This document shows, piece by piece, positions 44,714 to 55,431 of a DNA stretch of 64,000 nt. Position 1 is the first letter of the stretch. Each line of letters begins with the position of its first letter. The notes under the pieces were generated by a model that ran no database searches, was not told where the DNA came from, and saw only the letters and a list, made by a program, of their open reading frames with translations. Location: assembly GCA_031263015.1 (NCBI GenBank), contig JAISGN010000016.1, positions 1-64,000 of the forward strand, given 5' to 3'. A program made the translations under genes and the position numbers. This DNA comes from Bacteroidales bacterium (GTDB taxonomy: Bacteria > Bacteroidota > Bacteroidia > Bacteroidales > P3).

Positions 44714-47079
44714 TATCTTATGATTAGAATCTTGCCGACAGCGTTTTGAGTGCCGTCTTGTGCAGAACCGAAAACCAGATAGACGCCACTGCTGACTTTT
44801 TCCTTATTCATATTGCAGCCATTCCAAACAGCCTGCCCACCGATTGACTGAAGATGAGCCACAATGTTGCCTCCGACATCGGTAATCTTCACATCACTAT
44901 CGGCAACGAAGCCATTGATTGCAATATCGCCCGTATAATCAGGACGAACTGGGTTAGGATAAACCGTAAGTGAGCCTGCCTTTTCCGCTCCTTTGGTAGA
45001 TTCGGCTTTATAGGACACAATGCCGAATCCGGTCGCAATAAAAACCTCTCCAGTTAAAGGATTCTGAGCCATAGAGGTAACATTGTTGGAAAGAAGCGGG
45101 CTATTCTCCGCCGTAAAGTGCAGAATTTCCTTGCTTCCGTTAGGAGAATAAACATAGATGCCGCTTCTCTCGGTGCCAATCCACTTTCTGTTCCCACCAT
45201 CCACCATTATGCAGTTAATATTGTCAAAGTTAAGGAGATATTGCAGCACTCCGTTATCGTCATATACTATATTATTACATTCTATCGTTGCATTCTGCCC
45301 GATATTTGTTGAGAAAGCATCCAGCAAAGAGTATATCACCTTAATGCCTTTTTCTGTCCCGAGCCATATTTCGCCATCCATATCCTGCACAGCACAATTA
45401 ATTTGAAACGTTCGGTCTTTTGCGCCGGTATTAGGGCTTATCAATAGTCGCCCGCCTTCATTATTGAGCAGTATTAGCCTGTTATTGCCTGTCCAAACGA
45501 GCTTATAGTTGGTCAAAGTGTCAATAACAAAGCCCAATATCTCTGCTCCGTCAGTCAAATCGGCAGTATAAAAACCTCCCCATTGGTTATTGTTGGTATA
45601 ATACGCCAATCCATAATCTCCAAGCGAATTAGTAACAAGCAGATTGTTGAATTTATCATATTCTATCCAACTGCTGCGAACACCATACGTGTTTTGCAAA
45701 ATACCATCTGTGTTATTAGTATCCCAAACCTTCACAATCTTATTATCTTTCACCTCTAAAACGCCGTTCCACCAAGAAGCAAGCATAAGATGAGAAGCAT
45801 CACGCGGATCAATAGCCACATCACAAACAGATTTCAAGCTATCAACATTCCAATCATTAGGAAAAGTTAAACTACTCCAAGTTTGACCGTCAAAAATGAA
45901 GACATTAGCCATTTCAAAACCCTTAAAAGCAGTCGGAGCTACGTATATAGTGCCGTCTTTGCCTGCTCTAATCCTGTAAGAAGAAGTTACAAGCGGACCA
46001 TTAGGGTAATACTCATTTGCTTTCTGCCATGTAGCAAGATAATTGTCTATTTCAATTAAACCAAGATCCTGATGAGCAAACCAAATCTTTGAACCATCAA
46101 TCACAGCGTCATTAACATTCATTTCCAACACCTCTCCGTTATAACGAAAAGAAGGATTCCATTGAGGGTCTGTGCTAAAAACATTCAATTGGTTGAATTG
46201 GTCGTCATAAACATTGACAGCCTGCCAAGCAATCTTGACAACCTTATTTTCGGATAAGAAAATCTTATGAATATACTCATTCTTAAAAATGCTATCCAGC
46301 GTTGTACCGTTATAACGAAAGACATTGGTATAGTCAGAGCTCGTTTTCTTTAATCCAATCACAAGATCGTTATTGGGAAGAGTAAATATGGTTTTAATAT
46401 TAAGAGTATCTATTGAAGTGGATGTGTCGCCTGCGTAAATCGGAACGGCAGATAAATTTTTCCAACTCTCACTCATGGCGAGCATATTGCTGTATCGTGG
46501 AGCGTAAAGGACACCATAATTTTCTGTTGCGGCGAAAATGGACGTGTCATTCAAGGCTACTTGATTTATTTTGATAGTAGAAGAATTTTCTCCGATGAAA
46601 TACGTATCGTAAATCTCATGTCGTAAGAGGTTAAGCACCACTATACCGAAGCCACACGCCAAAAAAGCCTTTCCTTCGGCGAAAGTAATGTTATTAATCT
46701 CCTTACTGCCCTCTATTGTCTTGAGTCTAAGGTCGGAGATGTTATAAACATTTTCGCCTTGCACTATATCTATGTTCGCATTCGTATAAACAATTACCGA
46801 AGTCTTCGTTTGCGGGTCATAAGCCAAAAGATGAACGCCGGCATCCGACAATCCGCCAACCTTAGAGAAGCGTTCCATCTGATGAGTCTTCTTATTAAAA
46901 TAGAAAAGCGAACTTTGGGCGGATACCAACATCCTGTCGCCCAAATCAGCAACGTTATTAGCAGAATAATACGCCAAATGTTCCCGCCACTTTCCGATTG
47001 CAACATCCTGACTTGCCTGAGAATATGCTCCGAAGGCTGCAAAAACAAGAAGCAAGATAACAATAGTCTTCTTTATCAT
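44713..47079 (-). CDS. porZ: PorZ-like T9SS component (beta-propeller protein with type A sorting domain)
   Basis: From the ATG at 47079 the product has 788 residues. A signal peptide (ending GAYSQ) precedes WREHLAYYSANNVADLGDRMLVSAQSSLFYFNKKTHQMERFSKVGGLSD, the start of the PorZ propeller pair. Later blades include IYVAPTAFKGFEMANVFIFDGQTW and GEIWLGTEKGIKVIYS. The last 80 residues (LTVYPNPVRPDYTGDIAING through VGKILIIR) form a type A CTD. PorZ sits on the cell surface with the PorU sortase and delivers A-LPS for cargo anchoring. The downstream recO agrees with the call. Confidence 0.85.
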   Translation of the reverse strand: MIKKTIVILLLVFAAFGAYSQASQDVAIGKWREHLAYYSANNVADLGDRMLVSAQSSLFYFNKKTHQMERFSKVGGLSDAGVHLLAYDPQTKTSVIVYTNANIDIVQGENVYNISDLRLKTIEGSKEINNITFAEGKAFLACGFGIVVLNLLRHEIYDTYFIGENSSTIKINQVALNDTSIFAATENYGVLYAPRYSNMLAMSESWKNLSAVPIYAGDTSTSIDTLNIKTIFTLPNNDLVIGLKKTSSDYTNVFRYNGTTLDSIFKNEYIHKIFLSENKVVKIAWQAVNVYDDQFNQLNVFSTDPQWNPSFRYNGEVLEMNVNDAVIDGSKIWFAHQDLGLIEIDNYLATWQKANEYYPNGPLVTSSYRIRAGKDGTIYVAPTAFKGFEMANVFIFDGQTWSSLTFPNDWNVDSLKSVCDVAIDPRDASHLMLASWWNGVLEVKDNKIVKVWDTNNTDGILQNTYGVRSSWIEYDKFNNLLVTNSLGDYGLAYYTNNNQWGGFYTADLTDGAEILGFVIDTLTNYKLVWTGNNRLILLNNEGGRLLISPNTGAKDRTFQINCAVQDMDGEIWLGTEKGIKVIYSLLDAFSTNIGQNATIECNNIVYDDNGVLQYLLNFDNINCIMVDGGNRKWIGTERSGIYVYSPNGSKEILHFTAENSPLLSNNVTSMAQNPLTGEVFIATGFGIVSYKAESTKGAEKAGSLTVYPNPVRPDYTGDIAINGFVADSDVKITDVGGNIVAHLQSIGGQAVWNGCNMNKEKVSSGVYLVFGSAQDGTQNAVGKILIIR

Positions 47080-47179
47080 AAGAATTAAAAGATTAAATTT
47101 TGCATTTACCAAACGCAGAAGCAGATTGATTATTGTATAAAGCCCATAAATTTATTGTTTTTATGCATTGATGAAAATA

Positions 47180-47347
47180 AAAGGCTATTTCGTGCGAACG
47201 AAATCAAGGAATATTTTTACAAAAGGCTGTTTTATTTTAACCAAACAGTGTTTCATTTTAGGCAAACAACCTCTAATAAAAAAATAAAGTCAGTGCGACA
47301 CGCACAAACAGCGTTTCATTTTAACCAAAGGCTGTTTCATTTTTGCC
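47180..47347. repeat. 21-bp-phased modular repeat, locus H (8 units) with hairpin module
   Basis: Eight units in exact register include AAAGGCTATTT, AAATCAAGGAA, AAAGGCTGTTT twice, AAACAGTGTTT and AAACAGCGTTT. The unit with GTCAGTGCGACACGCAC lies at 47289-47305. It fills most of the 340-bp gap between the porZ start and the OmpA-like gene; I see nothing else there. Confidence 0.85.
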
Positions 47348-47419
47348 GAACAAAGAGTAAGAATGATTAAGCCTTATAATCAAAGGTCAAAAGCAAGCCA
47401 TACGGCAATAAATCAATGT

Positions 47420-48619
47420 TTAGAAATACAAAATGCTGAATTCCACCCTGCGATTCTTTGCCCTACCCTCATCAGTGTTGTTATCGGCAATCGGAATCTT
47501 GGCTCCGTAACCTTTATACGACAATCTTGATTTATCAATGCCGTGAGCAATCAAATAATCATAAACAGCAGCGGCTCGTCTTTGGGAAAGCGGCAAATTA
47601 TAGGCGTCCGTACCATAATTATCCGTGTGTCCCCTGAGCTCAATCGTCATTTGAGGATATTTATTGAGCACATCCAGCAAATTATTCAGTTCAATGTATG
47701 ATTGAGGCAGCAGAATACTTTTATCAAAATCAAAGAATATGTCCTTCAAAACCACTACCTGACCCACCTCATAAGGCTTCTTTTCCTTCTGTTTTGTGAT
47801 TGTTATCGGCGAACCGCCTTCCGAAACGGCGGCAATTTGCTTCGGCATCCCGCAAGTGAGGCAAACGAGGCTTACATCGTCAATATAATAATATGCACCG
47901 GGCAATAAATATGTTAAATCGGCAATATCTACTACGTTACTCTTATCTGAGGGATAGAAATTGCCGATTGTGAGATATTGTTCGCCGCCTTGTGCCACGA
48001 ATTCCCCTTCTATTTTCATCCATTGTTGAGTATTGGTCAATGGTTTCTCAAAAGGATTTACTACTTGGGGCTTAAAATATGTTGTTCGCTTCTCTTTGAC
48101 ATTGAAATCGTGCATTGTACGTTCGTTTATAGCCAACATTTCACGCACGGTGTCGCTTAATTTATATGTAGTAAAGAGTCCGCCTATTGTTGCTATTGCT
48201 CCCGATGAGTATTCCGACAAAGAGACATAGAAAGTCAGTTTATATTTTTCTCCTTTGAGCAACTTTTCCTTCAATTGCGTCTGAATATATTCGCGATAAG
48301 TCGTTTTGGAAGTATAGATGCCTACCATACCGACACCAGAGCGGGGCATCTGAATGCCGAGTTTGTTTTTAGGAACAGAAGTCTGCTTTTTACCGCATTT
48401 ATTGTAATAATCAGAACTTCCTCCCGTAGGTTGCCACCATCCTAACACCTCCGTCATCTCTCCATACGCCTCTATCTTGTTCGGACATGTGAGATGCTCC
48501 TCAAAAGACGGGTTATAAATAAGATCATTTGTGTCTTGCCCAAAAGCATTGCTGATTAGGAAAACGTTTATCGCCGTAATGACAATACAAAACTTCACAA
48601 AACAACAATTAATCCACAT
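47420..48619 (-). CDS. OmpA-family outer membrane lipid/peptidoglycan-linking protein
   Basis: From the ATG at 48619 the product has 399 residues. A signal segment (1-27, ending NAFGQ) is followed by a beta-sandwich-like domain starting NPSFEEHLTCPNKIEAYGEMTEVLGWWQPT. The C-terminal 110 residues are an OmpA domain: KDIFFDFDKSILLPQS, LDVLNKYPQMTIELRGHTDNYGTDAYNLPLSQRRAAAVYDYL and a final RAKNRRVEFSIL. The OmpA domain binds peptidoglycan non-covalently. The N-terminal module may bind glycans. It overlaps the miaA stop by 11 bases; the coupling seems accidental. Confidence 0.85.
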   Translation of the reverse strand: MWINCCFVKFCIVITAINVFLISNAFGQDTNDLIYNPSFEEHLTCPNKIEAYGEMTEVLGWWQPTGGSSDYYNKCGKKQTSVPKNKLGIQMPRSGVGMVGIYTSKTTYREYIQTQLKEKLLKGEKYKLTFYVSLSEYSSGAIATIGGLFTTYKLSDTVREMLAINERTMHDFNVKEKRTTYFKPQVVNPFEKPLTNTQQWMKIEGEFVAQGGEQYLTIGNFYPSDKSNVVDIADLTYLLPGAYYYIDDVSLVCLTCGMPKQIAAVSEGGSPITITKQKEKKPYEVGQVVVLKDIFFDFDKSILLPQSYIELNNLLDVLNKYPQMTIELRGHTDNYGTDAYNLPLSQRRAAAVYDYLIAHGIDKSRLSYKGYGAKIPIADNNTDEGRAKNRRVEFSILYF

Positions 48620-49490
48620 AAAGTTCCTCCTTATCCAAGTCAAACCAGCGTATTTCTTTGTCTTTTCTGAACCATGTCATTTGGCGTTTTGCGTATTGGC
48701 GGGTATTGGTTTTTATATTCTCTATTGCTTTTTGCAAAGTGGCTTTCCCTTCAAAGAAATCAAAGAGTTCTTTATATCCGACAGTGTTTAAGGCTTGCAG
48801 ATACCTCACATCATAAAACTCTTTTGCCTCTTCAATCAAACCATTCTTCACCATCTCATCTACTCTTTGGTTTATCCTTTGAATAAGACTTTCTCTTGAA
48901 CGCATAATACCTACTTTCTCTATATCAAACCAATGTTTTGTTTTGGTATTAAGCCGAAAAGATGAATATGGTTTGCCAGTTGAACGGCATACTTCCAACG
49001 CTCGTATCAGTCTTATATAATTATTGGTATCCACTATGGCAAAATATGACGGGTCTTTCTGCTTTAATTCCTCTTGCAGCGGCTTAATTCCTTCTTTTGC
49101 ATACAAATTATTCAACTCTTCACGGATTTGCGGATTTGCATCGGGCATTATATCTATTCCATCGCAAAGAGCCTTGATATACATCCCCGAACCGCCGGTA
49201 AGAACTATCGTATCATGTGTTTTAAATAATTCCTCAATAGTTTGCAAAGCCTCTTCGGCATAAGTAGCCGCATTATAAGAATCATAGATTGAGATATTGC
49301 CGACAAAATGGTGCTTAACCTCTGCCTGTTCCTCCTTTGTAGGAGATGCAACGCCTATTTTCAATTCCTTATACACCTGTCGGCTATCGGCAGATACGAT
49401 TTCGGTATTAAATTGTTTGGCAATCTCTATGGCTTTCTTCGTTTTGCCAACGGCTGTTGAGCCTGCAAGAACTATTAATCGCTTTTTCAT
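48609..49490 (-). CDS. miaA: tRNA dimethylallyltransferase
   Basis: The 293-residue enzyme adds dimethylallyl to A37 of tRNAs reading U-codons. The P-loop GSTAVGKTKKAIEIA (10-24), SADSRQVYKELKIGVASPT, GNISIYDSYNAATYAEEA, VLTGGSGMYIKALCDGID and the C-terminal RQYAKRQMTWFRKDKEIRWFD are all MiaA hallmarks. Length is normal. It starts four bases after the stop of cca, so two tRNA-processing genes are on one transcript. Confidence 0.95.
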   Translation of the reverse strand: MKKRLIVLAGSTAVGKTKKAIEIAKQFNTEIVSADSRQVYKELKIGVASPTKEEQAEVKHHFVGNISIYDSYNAATYAEEALQTIEELFKTHDTIVLTGGSGMYIKALCDGIDIMPDANPQIREELNNLYAKEGIKPLQEELKQKDPSYFAIVDTNNYIRLIRALEVCRSTGKPYSSFRLNTKTKHWFDIEKVGIMRSRESLIQRINQRVDEMVKNGLIEEAKEFYDVRYLQALNTVGYKELFDFFEGKATLQKAIENIKTNTRQYAKRQMTWFRKDKEIRWFDLDKEELYVD

Positions 49491-49494
49491 CTGC

Positions 49495-50922
49495 CTATAC
49501 CCTCTTTAATCCTAATTTTTCTGCCTCCTTATACATCAAATCAAGGGCTTGCTCACGCTCATTGGCTATTTTGCCATCCAGAATTGCGTCTTTGATAGCC
49601 GTTTTTATTATTCCTATTTCACGACATGGGCTTATGGCAAAAATATTCATTATATCTTCTCCGCTAATTGGAGGTTGAAAATTGCGGATTCGGTCTTTTT
49701 CTTCCAATTCAACAAGCTTTCCGCTTACTATTTTGAAGTTTTGCAGATAGCGTTCTACCTTTTGCTGATTTTTACTCGTAATATCGGCTTCGCAAAGCAA
49801 CATTAAATCATCAGTATCATTGCCCGCATCAAACAAAAGCCTCCTTACGGCAGAATCCGTTACCTTATCCTCAACCAAAGCAATAGGACGCAAGTGCAGA
49901 TATACCATTTTCTCAACATATCTCATGCTTTCATTCTGCGGCAACCTCATTTTGACGAAAATACCCTTAACCATCCTTGCACCCTTAACCTCATGCCCGT
50001 GAAAGGAAAAGCCGATTCCGGGTTCAAAACGCTTACATCTCGGCTTGGCAATATCATGCAGCACGGCAGACCAGCGTAACCACAAATTATTACTGCGTTT
50101 GGCGACATTATCAAGCACTTTCAGCGTATGCCAAAACACATCTTTATGTTTTTTATCGCCAACCTGTTCTACACCTTTCAAGACCTGAAACTCCGGAAAG
50201 ATATATTGTAACAGCCCTGTCTTGTCAAGCAACCTGAAACCGATAGAAGGTTTGGGCGAAAGAATGATTTTGTTTAATTCTTCGGTGATTCGTTCTTTTG
50301 TAATGATGTTTATCCGCTCCGCATTACGCTTTATGGCGTCCAAAGTGTCGTTATCCAACGAAAAATTCAACTGTGAGGCAAACCGAACGGCTCTCATCAT
50401 CCTCAAAGGGTCGTCGGAAAAAGTTATATCAGGGTTTGTATTTGTCCGAATGATGCCGTTCCGAATTGCTTCCAAACCATTAAAAGGGTCAATGAGCGTT
50501 CCGTAATCTTCTTTGTTCAAACTGATGTAAAGAGAGTTGATAGTAAAGTCCCGCCTCAGTTCATCGTCCTCCATAGTGCCGTCTTCCACAACCGGATTGC
50601 GGCTATCGTGAGAATAACTCTCCTTTCTGGCACCGATAAACTCTATCTGAAATATCTCATCGCTCTGTTTATACCAAAGAGACGCCGTTCCGAAAGTCTT
50701 AAAAACAGATATCCTCGTACCCTTACCAAGTTTCGCCGCCACATTTTCAGCCAACAAAATTCCGCTACCAATCGTTACGATATCAATATCTTTGGATGGT
50801 CGCTGCATAATAAGGTCTCGCACATATCCTCCAACGACATAACTCTTCAAATTCAAGTTTGCCGACACTTCGGATATGATTTCAAATATTTTTAATCCTA
50901 TTTTATCTTTCAGATTCGCCAT
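49495..50922 (-). CDS. cca: CCA tRNA nucleotidyltransferase with HD domain
   Basis: The 475-residue protein has the class II nucleotidyltransferase head (YVVGGYVRDLIMQRPSKDIDIVTIG, residues 28-52; catalytic DxD in KDIDIV), the RRDFTINSLYISL neck, and ERITEELNKI. After about 250 comes an HD phosphohydrolase (FWHTLKVLDNV... LHDIAKPRC). It builds or repairs the CCA 3' end of tRNA, needed since the tRNA-Arg gene at 21292 does not encode CCA. The promoter box is at 50933. Confidence 0.93.
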   Translation of the reverse strand: MANLKDKIGLKIFEIISEVSANLNLKSYVVGGYVRDLIMQRPSKDIDIVTIGSGILLAENVAAKLGKGTRISVFKTFGTASLWYKQSDEIFQIEFIGARKESYSHDSRNPVVEDGTMEDDELRRDFTINSLYISLNKEDYGTLIDPFNGLEAIRNGIIRTNTNPDITFSDDPLRMMRAVRFASQLNFSLDNDTLDAIKRNAERINIITKERITEELNKIILSPKPSIGFRLLDKTGLLQYIFPEFQVLKGVEQVGDKKHKDVFWHTLKVLDNVAKRSNNLWLRWSAVLHDIAKPRCKRFEPGIGFSFHGHEVKGARMVKGIFVKMRLPQNESMRYVEKMVYLHLRPIALVEDKVTDSAVRRLLFDAGNDTDDLMLLCEADITSKNQQKVERYLQNFKIVSGKLVELEEKDRIRNFQPPISGEDIMNIFAISPCREIGIIKTAIKDAILDGKIANEREQALDLMYKEAEKLGLKRV

Positions 50923-50932
50923 AAACTAACTG

Positions 50933-50940
50933 CAAAAATA
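50933..50940 (-). promoter_or_regulatory. -7 box TATTTTTG for cca-miaA
   Basis: The minus strand reads TATTTTTG only ten bases before the cca ATG at 50922, implying an almost leaderless mRNA. Confidence 0.45.
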
Positions 50941-50955
50941 CTAAAAATTAAAATA

Positions 50956-51173
50956 TTAGTCCGTGTCGGACTGACATTACTTTGTTAAACCAAAATAAAA
51001 GGCTGTTTGTGCGTGTCGCACTGACTTTATTTTTTTATGAGAGGATGTTTGGTGAAAATGAAAGGCTGTTTCATCCGAACGAAAGGCTGTTTGGTTAAAA
51101 TAAAACAGCCTTTCATTTTCACCAAACAGCCTTTGGTTTTGGGCAAAAGAAATAATGTCAGCCCGACACGGGC
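50956..51173. repeat. 21-bp-phased modular repeat, locus I (about 10 units) bounded by inverted hairpin modules
   Basis: The most complete element. A hairpin GTCCGTGTCGGACTGAC lies at 50959-50975 and its inverted counterpart GTCAGCCCGACACGGGC at 51157-51173. Between them are in-register units AAAGGCTGTTT (three), AAACAGCCTTT (two), AGAGGATGTTT and an internal inverted hairpin at 51009-51025. It fills the divergent gap between cca and folE. Confidence 0.85.
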
Positions 51174-51223
51174 TTAGGTGATTGTTATACGGCGATTCAA
51201 TGGGCTGATTCAAATAAAAATAC

Positions 51224-51231
51224 TAATTTTG
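51224..51231 (+). promoter_or_regulatory. -7 box TAATTTTG for folE
   Basis: TAATTTTG lies 14 bases before the ATG at 51246. Confidence 0.5.
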
Positions 51232-51245
51232 CGGCTCAAATTAAA

Positions 51246-51878
51246 ATGGAAATGAACTCAGAAGACAGAATACCGCAGCATGGATACGAGAAACTTGAAA
51301 GATATAATAATGAAATCCTGCAAAAAATGGCGGAACACTACAAAGCAATCCTTGAACTCATAGGTGAAGATACCGAACGTGAGGGATTAAAGGATTCTCC
51401 TATGAGAATATCGCGAGCAATGCAGTTCTTTACGCACGGATACGACCTTAACCCGTCGTCCATTATTGCTTCCGCTGTTTTCAAAGAGGATTACAGGCAA
51501 ATGGTGCTTGTGAAGGATATAGAGATATACTCTATGTGCGAACACCATCTTTGTCCCATTGTAGGCAAGGCTCATATTGCGTATATTCCAAATGGTAAGA
51601 TTGTAGGATTAAGCAAGATTCCCCGCATAGTAGATTGTTTTGCACGCCGCTTACAGGTTCAGGAAAGGATGACAAGGCAGATAAAAGATTGCTTACAGGA
51701 GAATCTGAATCCGTTAGGGGTTGCCGTTGTAATCGAAGCACAGCATCTCTGTATGTCTATGCGTGGCGTTCAAAAACAAAACTCTCTCACTACAACATCT
51801 GACTTTACCGGAGTATTTTTAAGAGATATGAAAACGCGGGAAGAGTTTATGCACCTGATAGGAGTTAAACTTTCTTAA
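51246..51878 (+). CDS. folE: GTP cyclohydrolase I
   Basis: The 210-residue enzyme opens GTP to dihydroneopterin triphosphate, the first step of folate or pterin synthesis. Zinc ligands are the Cys and His in [11 protein letters not shown] and the Cys in [51 protein letters not shown] and TTSDFTGVF are further family signatures. Length is normal. It is monocistronic, in front of a gene with its own promoter box. Confidence 0.95.
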   Translation: MEMNSEDRIPQHGYEKLERYNNEILQKMAEHYKAILELIGEDTEREGLKDSPMRISRAMQFFTHGYDLNPSSIIASAVFKEDYRQMVLVKDIEIYSMCEHHLCPIVGKAHIAYIPNGKIVGLSKIPRIVDCFARRLQVQERMTRQIKDCLQENLNPLGVAVVIEAQHLCMSMRGVQKQNSLTTTSDFTGVFLRDMKTREEFMHLIGVKLS

Positions 51879-51906
51879 CAATCTGTTGCTTATAGAAAAA
51901 AAAGCG

Positions 51907-51914
51907 TAAATTTG
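51907..51914 (+). promoter_or_regulatory. -7 box TAAATTTG
   Basis: TAAATTTG lies 31 bases before the ATG at 51946, just after the folE stop. Confidence 0.5.
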
Positions 51915-51945
51915 CACCCAATTAAAACCGAATACAACAAGAGAT

Positions 51946-52602
51946 ATGAAAAGAATAATTTATTTTGCAGCATTTATGCTTATATTTGTCGGCAATCTAA
52001 AAGCACAGGAAGACTTGAAACCTTGGACGGATGTCATTGTAGATTCACGAAATCCTTCCGATTGGAAATGGAACAAGACAGAGAGTTCGCGTTTTATGAT
52101 TCGTGGTGATTTTGATGGGGACGGATTTGAGGAAAACCTCTATGAATCGCCTACAAAACTCTTTTCCGACAACAAAGACATTACAGACCTGCAATTAGAC
52201 GGCGATCTCGGAGTATATTTTCTCATTAACGAAGGTGATTTGGACGGAGACGGAACAGACGAGATTTCTTTTATGACTGTTAATCGCGATTTTTCTAATC
52301 TGAATGTATTCCGTATCTGGACATACACGGGTCATAAATGGAAAGAACTTTTTCAGATACCCGTACATGAATGGGACTGTCCTAATTTTCGCCCTCGCAC
52401 ACCTATGGAATCTTTTACGCATCAATGGAAAAAAAAGAATGGTTATGATATGGGCAAGGTGGTATTAAAATTACACGATGGCGTAATAGACGTTATTGGT
52501 ATCCATCCTTGCGAACGTTATGCCATAGAGCAAATCAAAATAGTTAATAAATCGGTTGCAAAGCGCGAATGGACAACTATTATTCAGCCTCGCAACGATT
52601 AA
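51946..52602 (+). CDS. Secreted protein with EF-hand-like calcium loops, function unknown
   Basis: The 218-residue product has a signal peptide (1-20, ending LKAQ). Two acidic loops, DFDGDGFEEN (about 51-60) and DLDGDGTDE (about 93-101), match the DxDxDG calcium-binding pattern seen in VCBS/FG-GAP and EF-hand-like secreted proteins. The rest has strands such as FRIWTYTGHKWKELF. No enzyme motif is evident. ldcA starts five bases after its stop, so they form one transcript. Confidence 0.65.
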   Translation: MKRIIYFAAFMLIFVGNLKAQEDLKPWTDVIVDSRNPSDWKWNKTESSRFMIRGDFDGDGFEENLYESPTKLFSDNKDITDLQLDGDLGVYFLINEGDLDGDGTDEISFMTVNRDFSNLNVFRIWTYTGHKWKELFQIPVHEWDCPNFRPRTPMESFTHQWKKKNGYDMGKVVLKLHDGVIDVIGIHPCERYAIEQIKIVNKSVAKREWTTIIQPRND

Positions 52603-52606
52603 ACAA

Positions 52607-53524
52607 ATGACAAAACGACCGCCTTTCTTAAAAAAAGGAGACAAGATTGCTATTGTTGCACCTGCGAGAAAAATAAGTTTAGATGAGATTTCAGCTGCAC
52701 AAAAGGTTTTTGAATCATGGGGATTGAATGTAATTATCGGCAAAACTATTAACACAAATTCGCATACTCAACTATCCGCAGACGATAATAAACGTGCAGA
52801 AGACTTACAGACATTTTTAGACCGGGAAGACATTGCTGCAATTGTTTGTGCGAGGGGTGGATATGGCTGTGTTAAGATAATAGACAGATTAGACTTCACT
52901 TCATTTATCAAATATCCTAAATGGCTTATCGGATATAGCGACTTCACCATATTTTTATCTCATCTGTATTACTGCAATGCTTATCAATCTCTGCACGCTA
53001 CTATGCCCATAAACATTTTATCCGATACGCAGAAAAATTGCTGTGCATTAACGAGCCTTAAAGAAACTCTTTTCGGAATAAATACACCTGTCATCAATTG
53101 GAAAAGCAATTATATTATTGAAGGAAAGGCTTCCGCCGAAGTTATTTGCGGCAACCTGTCAGTGCTTTATTCCCTCATCGGGTCAAAAAGTTTTCTTTCA
53201 ACAACAGGAAAAATTCTTCTGATTGAGGATTTGGATGAGTATCTTTACCATATTGACAGGATGATTACAGCACTTGACAGAGCGGGTAAATTAGCACATC
53301 TTTCCGGCTTGATAGTCGGGTCATTTACTCAAATGCACGATAACGATACTCCGTTCGGAAAGAATGTTTATGAAATAATATCAGACATTGTAGCAAAATA
53401 CGGATATCCTCTTGCGTTTGACATTCCGGTTGGTCATATAGGAGAAAATAATCACGCAATAATCAACGGTGCTCATACGGTAATAGAAATCACTTCCCGC
53501 GTATGCACTTTTACTCAATTTTAA
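52607..53524 (+). CDS. ldcA: LD-carboxypeptidase (S66 family)
   Basis: From the ATG at 52607 the product has 305 residues. The S66 pattern is clear: PPFLKKGDKIAIVAPARKIS at the N terminus, VCARGGYGCVKIIDRLDF, WLIGYSDFTIFLSHL with the catalytic Ser just after GY, LHATMPIN, and in the second half ILLIEDLDEYLYHIDRM and a late FDIPVGHIGENNHAI carrying the catalytic Glu and His. It trims the terminal D-Ala from murein tetrapeptides in recycling. A start at 52556 would overlap the upstream gene and is not needed. Confidence 0.88.
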   Translation: MTKRPPFLKKGDKIAIVAPARKISLDEISAAQKVFESWGLNVIIGKTINTNSHTQLSADDNKRAEDLQTFLDREDIAAIVCARGGYGCVKIIDRLDFTSFIKYPKWLIGYSDFTIFLSHLYYCNAYQSLHATMPINILSDTQKNCCALTSLKETLFGINTPVINWKSNYIIEGKASAEVICGNLSVLYSLIGSKSFLSTTGKILLIEDLDEYLYHIDRMITALDRAGKLAHLSGLIVGSFTQMHDNDTPFGKNVYEIISDIVAKYGYPLAFDIPVGHIGENNHAIINGAHTVIEITSRVCTFTQF

Positions 53525-53548
53525 GCGCTATTATTATTATTTAAGCAC

Positions 53549-53719
53549 TTCCACGAATAAAAACTGGGAAATTTAGACCGTGGAAGACCTTCCACGATTA
53601 GAAGATGATAAATTTAGACTGTGGAAGACCTTTCACGATTAGAAAATGATAAATTTAGACTGTGAAAGACCTTTCACGATTAGAAAATGGGAAATTTAGA
53701 CCGTGGAAGACCTTTCACG
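53549..53719. repeat. 41-bp tandem repeat with a hairpin in each unit (four units plus end)
   Basis: The block TTTCACG recurs at 53549, 53590, 53631, 53672 and 53713, exactly 41 bases apart. Each junction contains an inverted repeat such as CGTGGAAG-AC-CTTCCACG. Between hairpins runs an AT-rich segment with AAATTTAGAC. It lies between convergent ldcA and pyrG and may end both transcripts. Confidence 0.85.
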
Positions 53720-53756
53720 AATTAAAAACCGGAAAAGAACTCATCTGCAAAACAAT

Positions 53757-55383
<1,627 letters not shown>

Positions 55384-55401
55384 TTATATTTTAACGGGAG
55401 G

Positions 55402-55409
55402 CAAAATTA
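55402..55409 (-). promoter_or_regulatory. -7 box TAATTTTG for pyrG
   Basis: The minus strand reads TAATTTTG 36 bases upstream of the ATG at 55365. Confidence 0.5.
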
Positions 55410-55431
55410 CAAAAAGATATTAACATAGTAA

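Noticed and set aside
53549-53719. 41-bp repeats as a CRISPR array
   Set aside because: The segments between the short palindromes are near-identical, so there are no unique spacers, and no cas genes are present.
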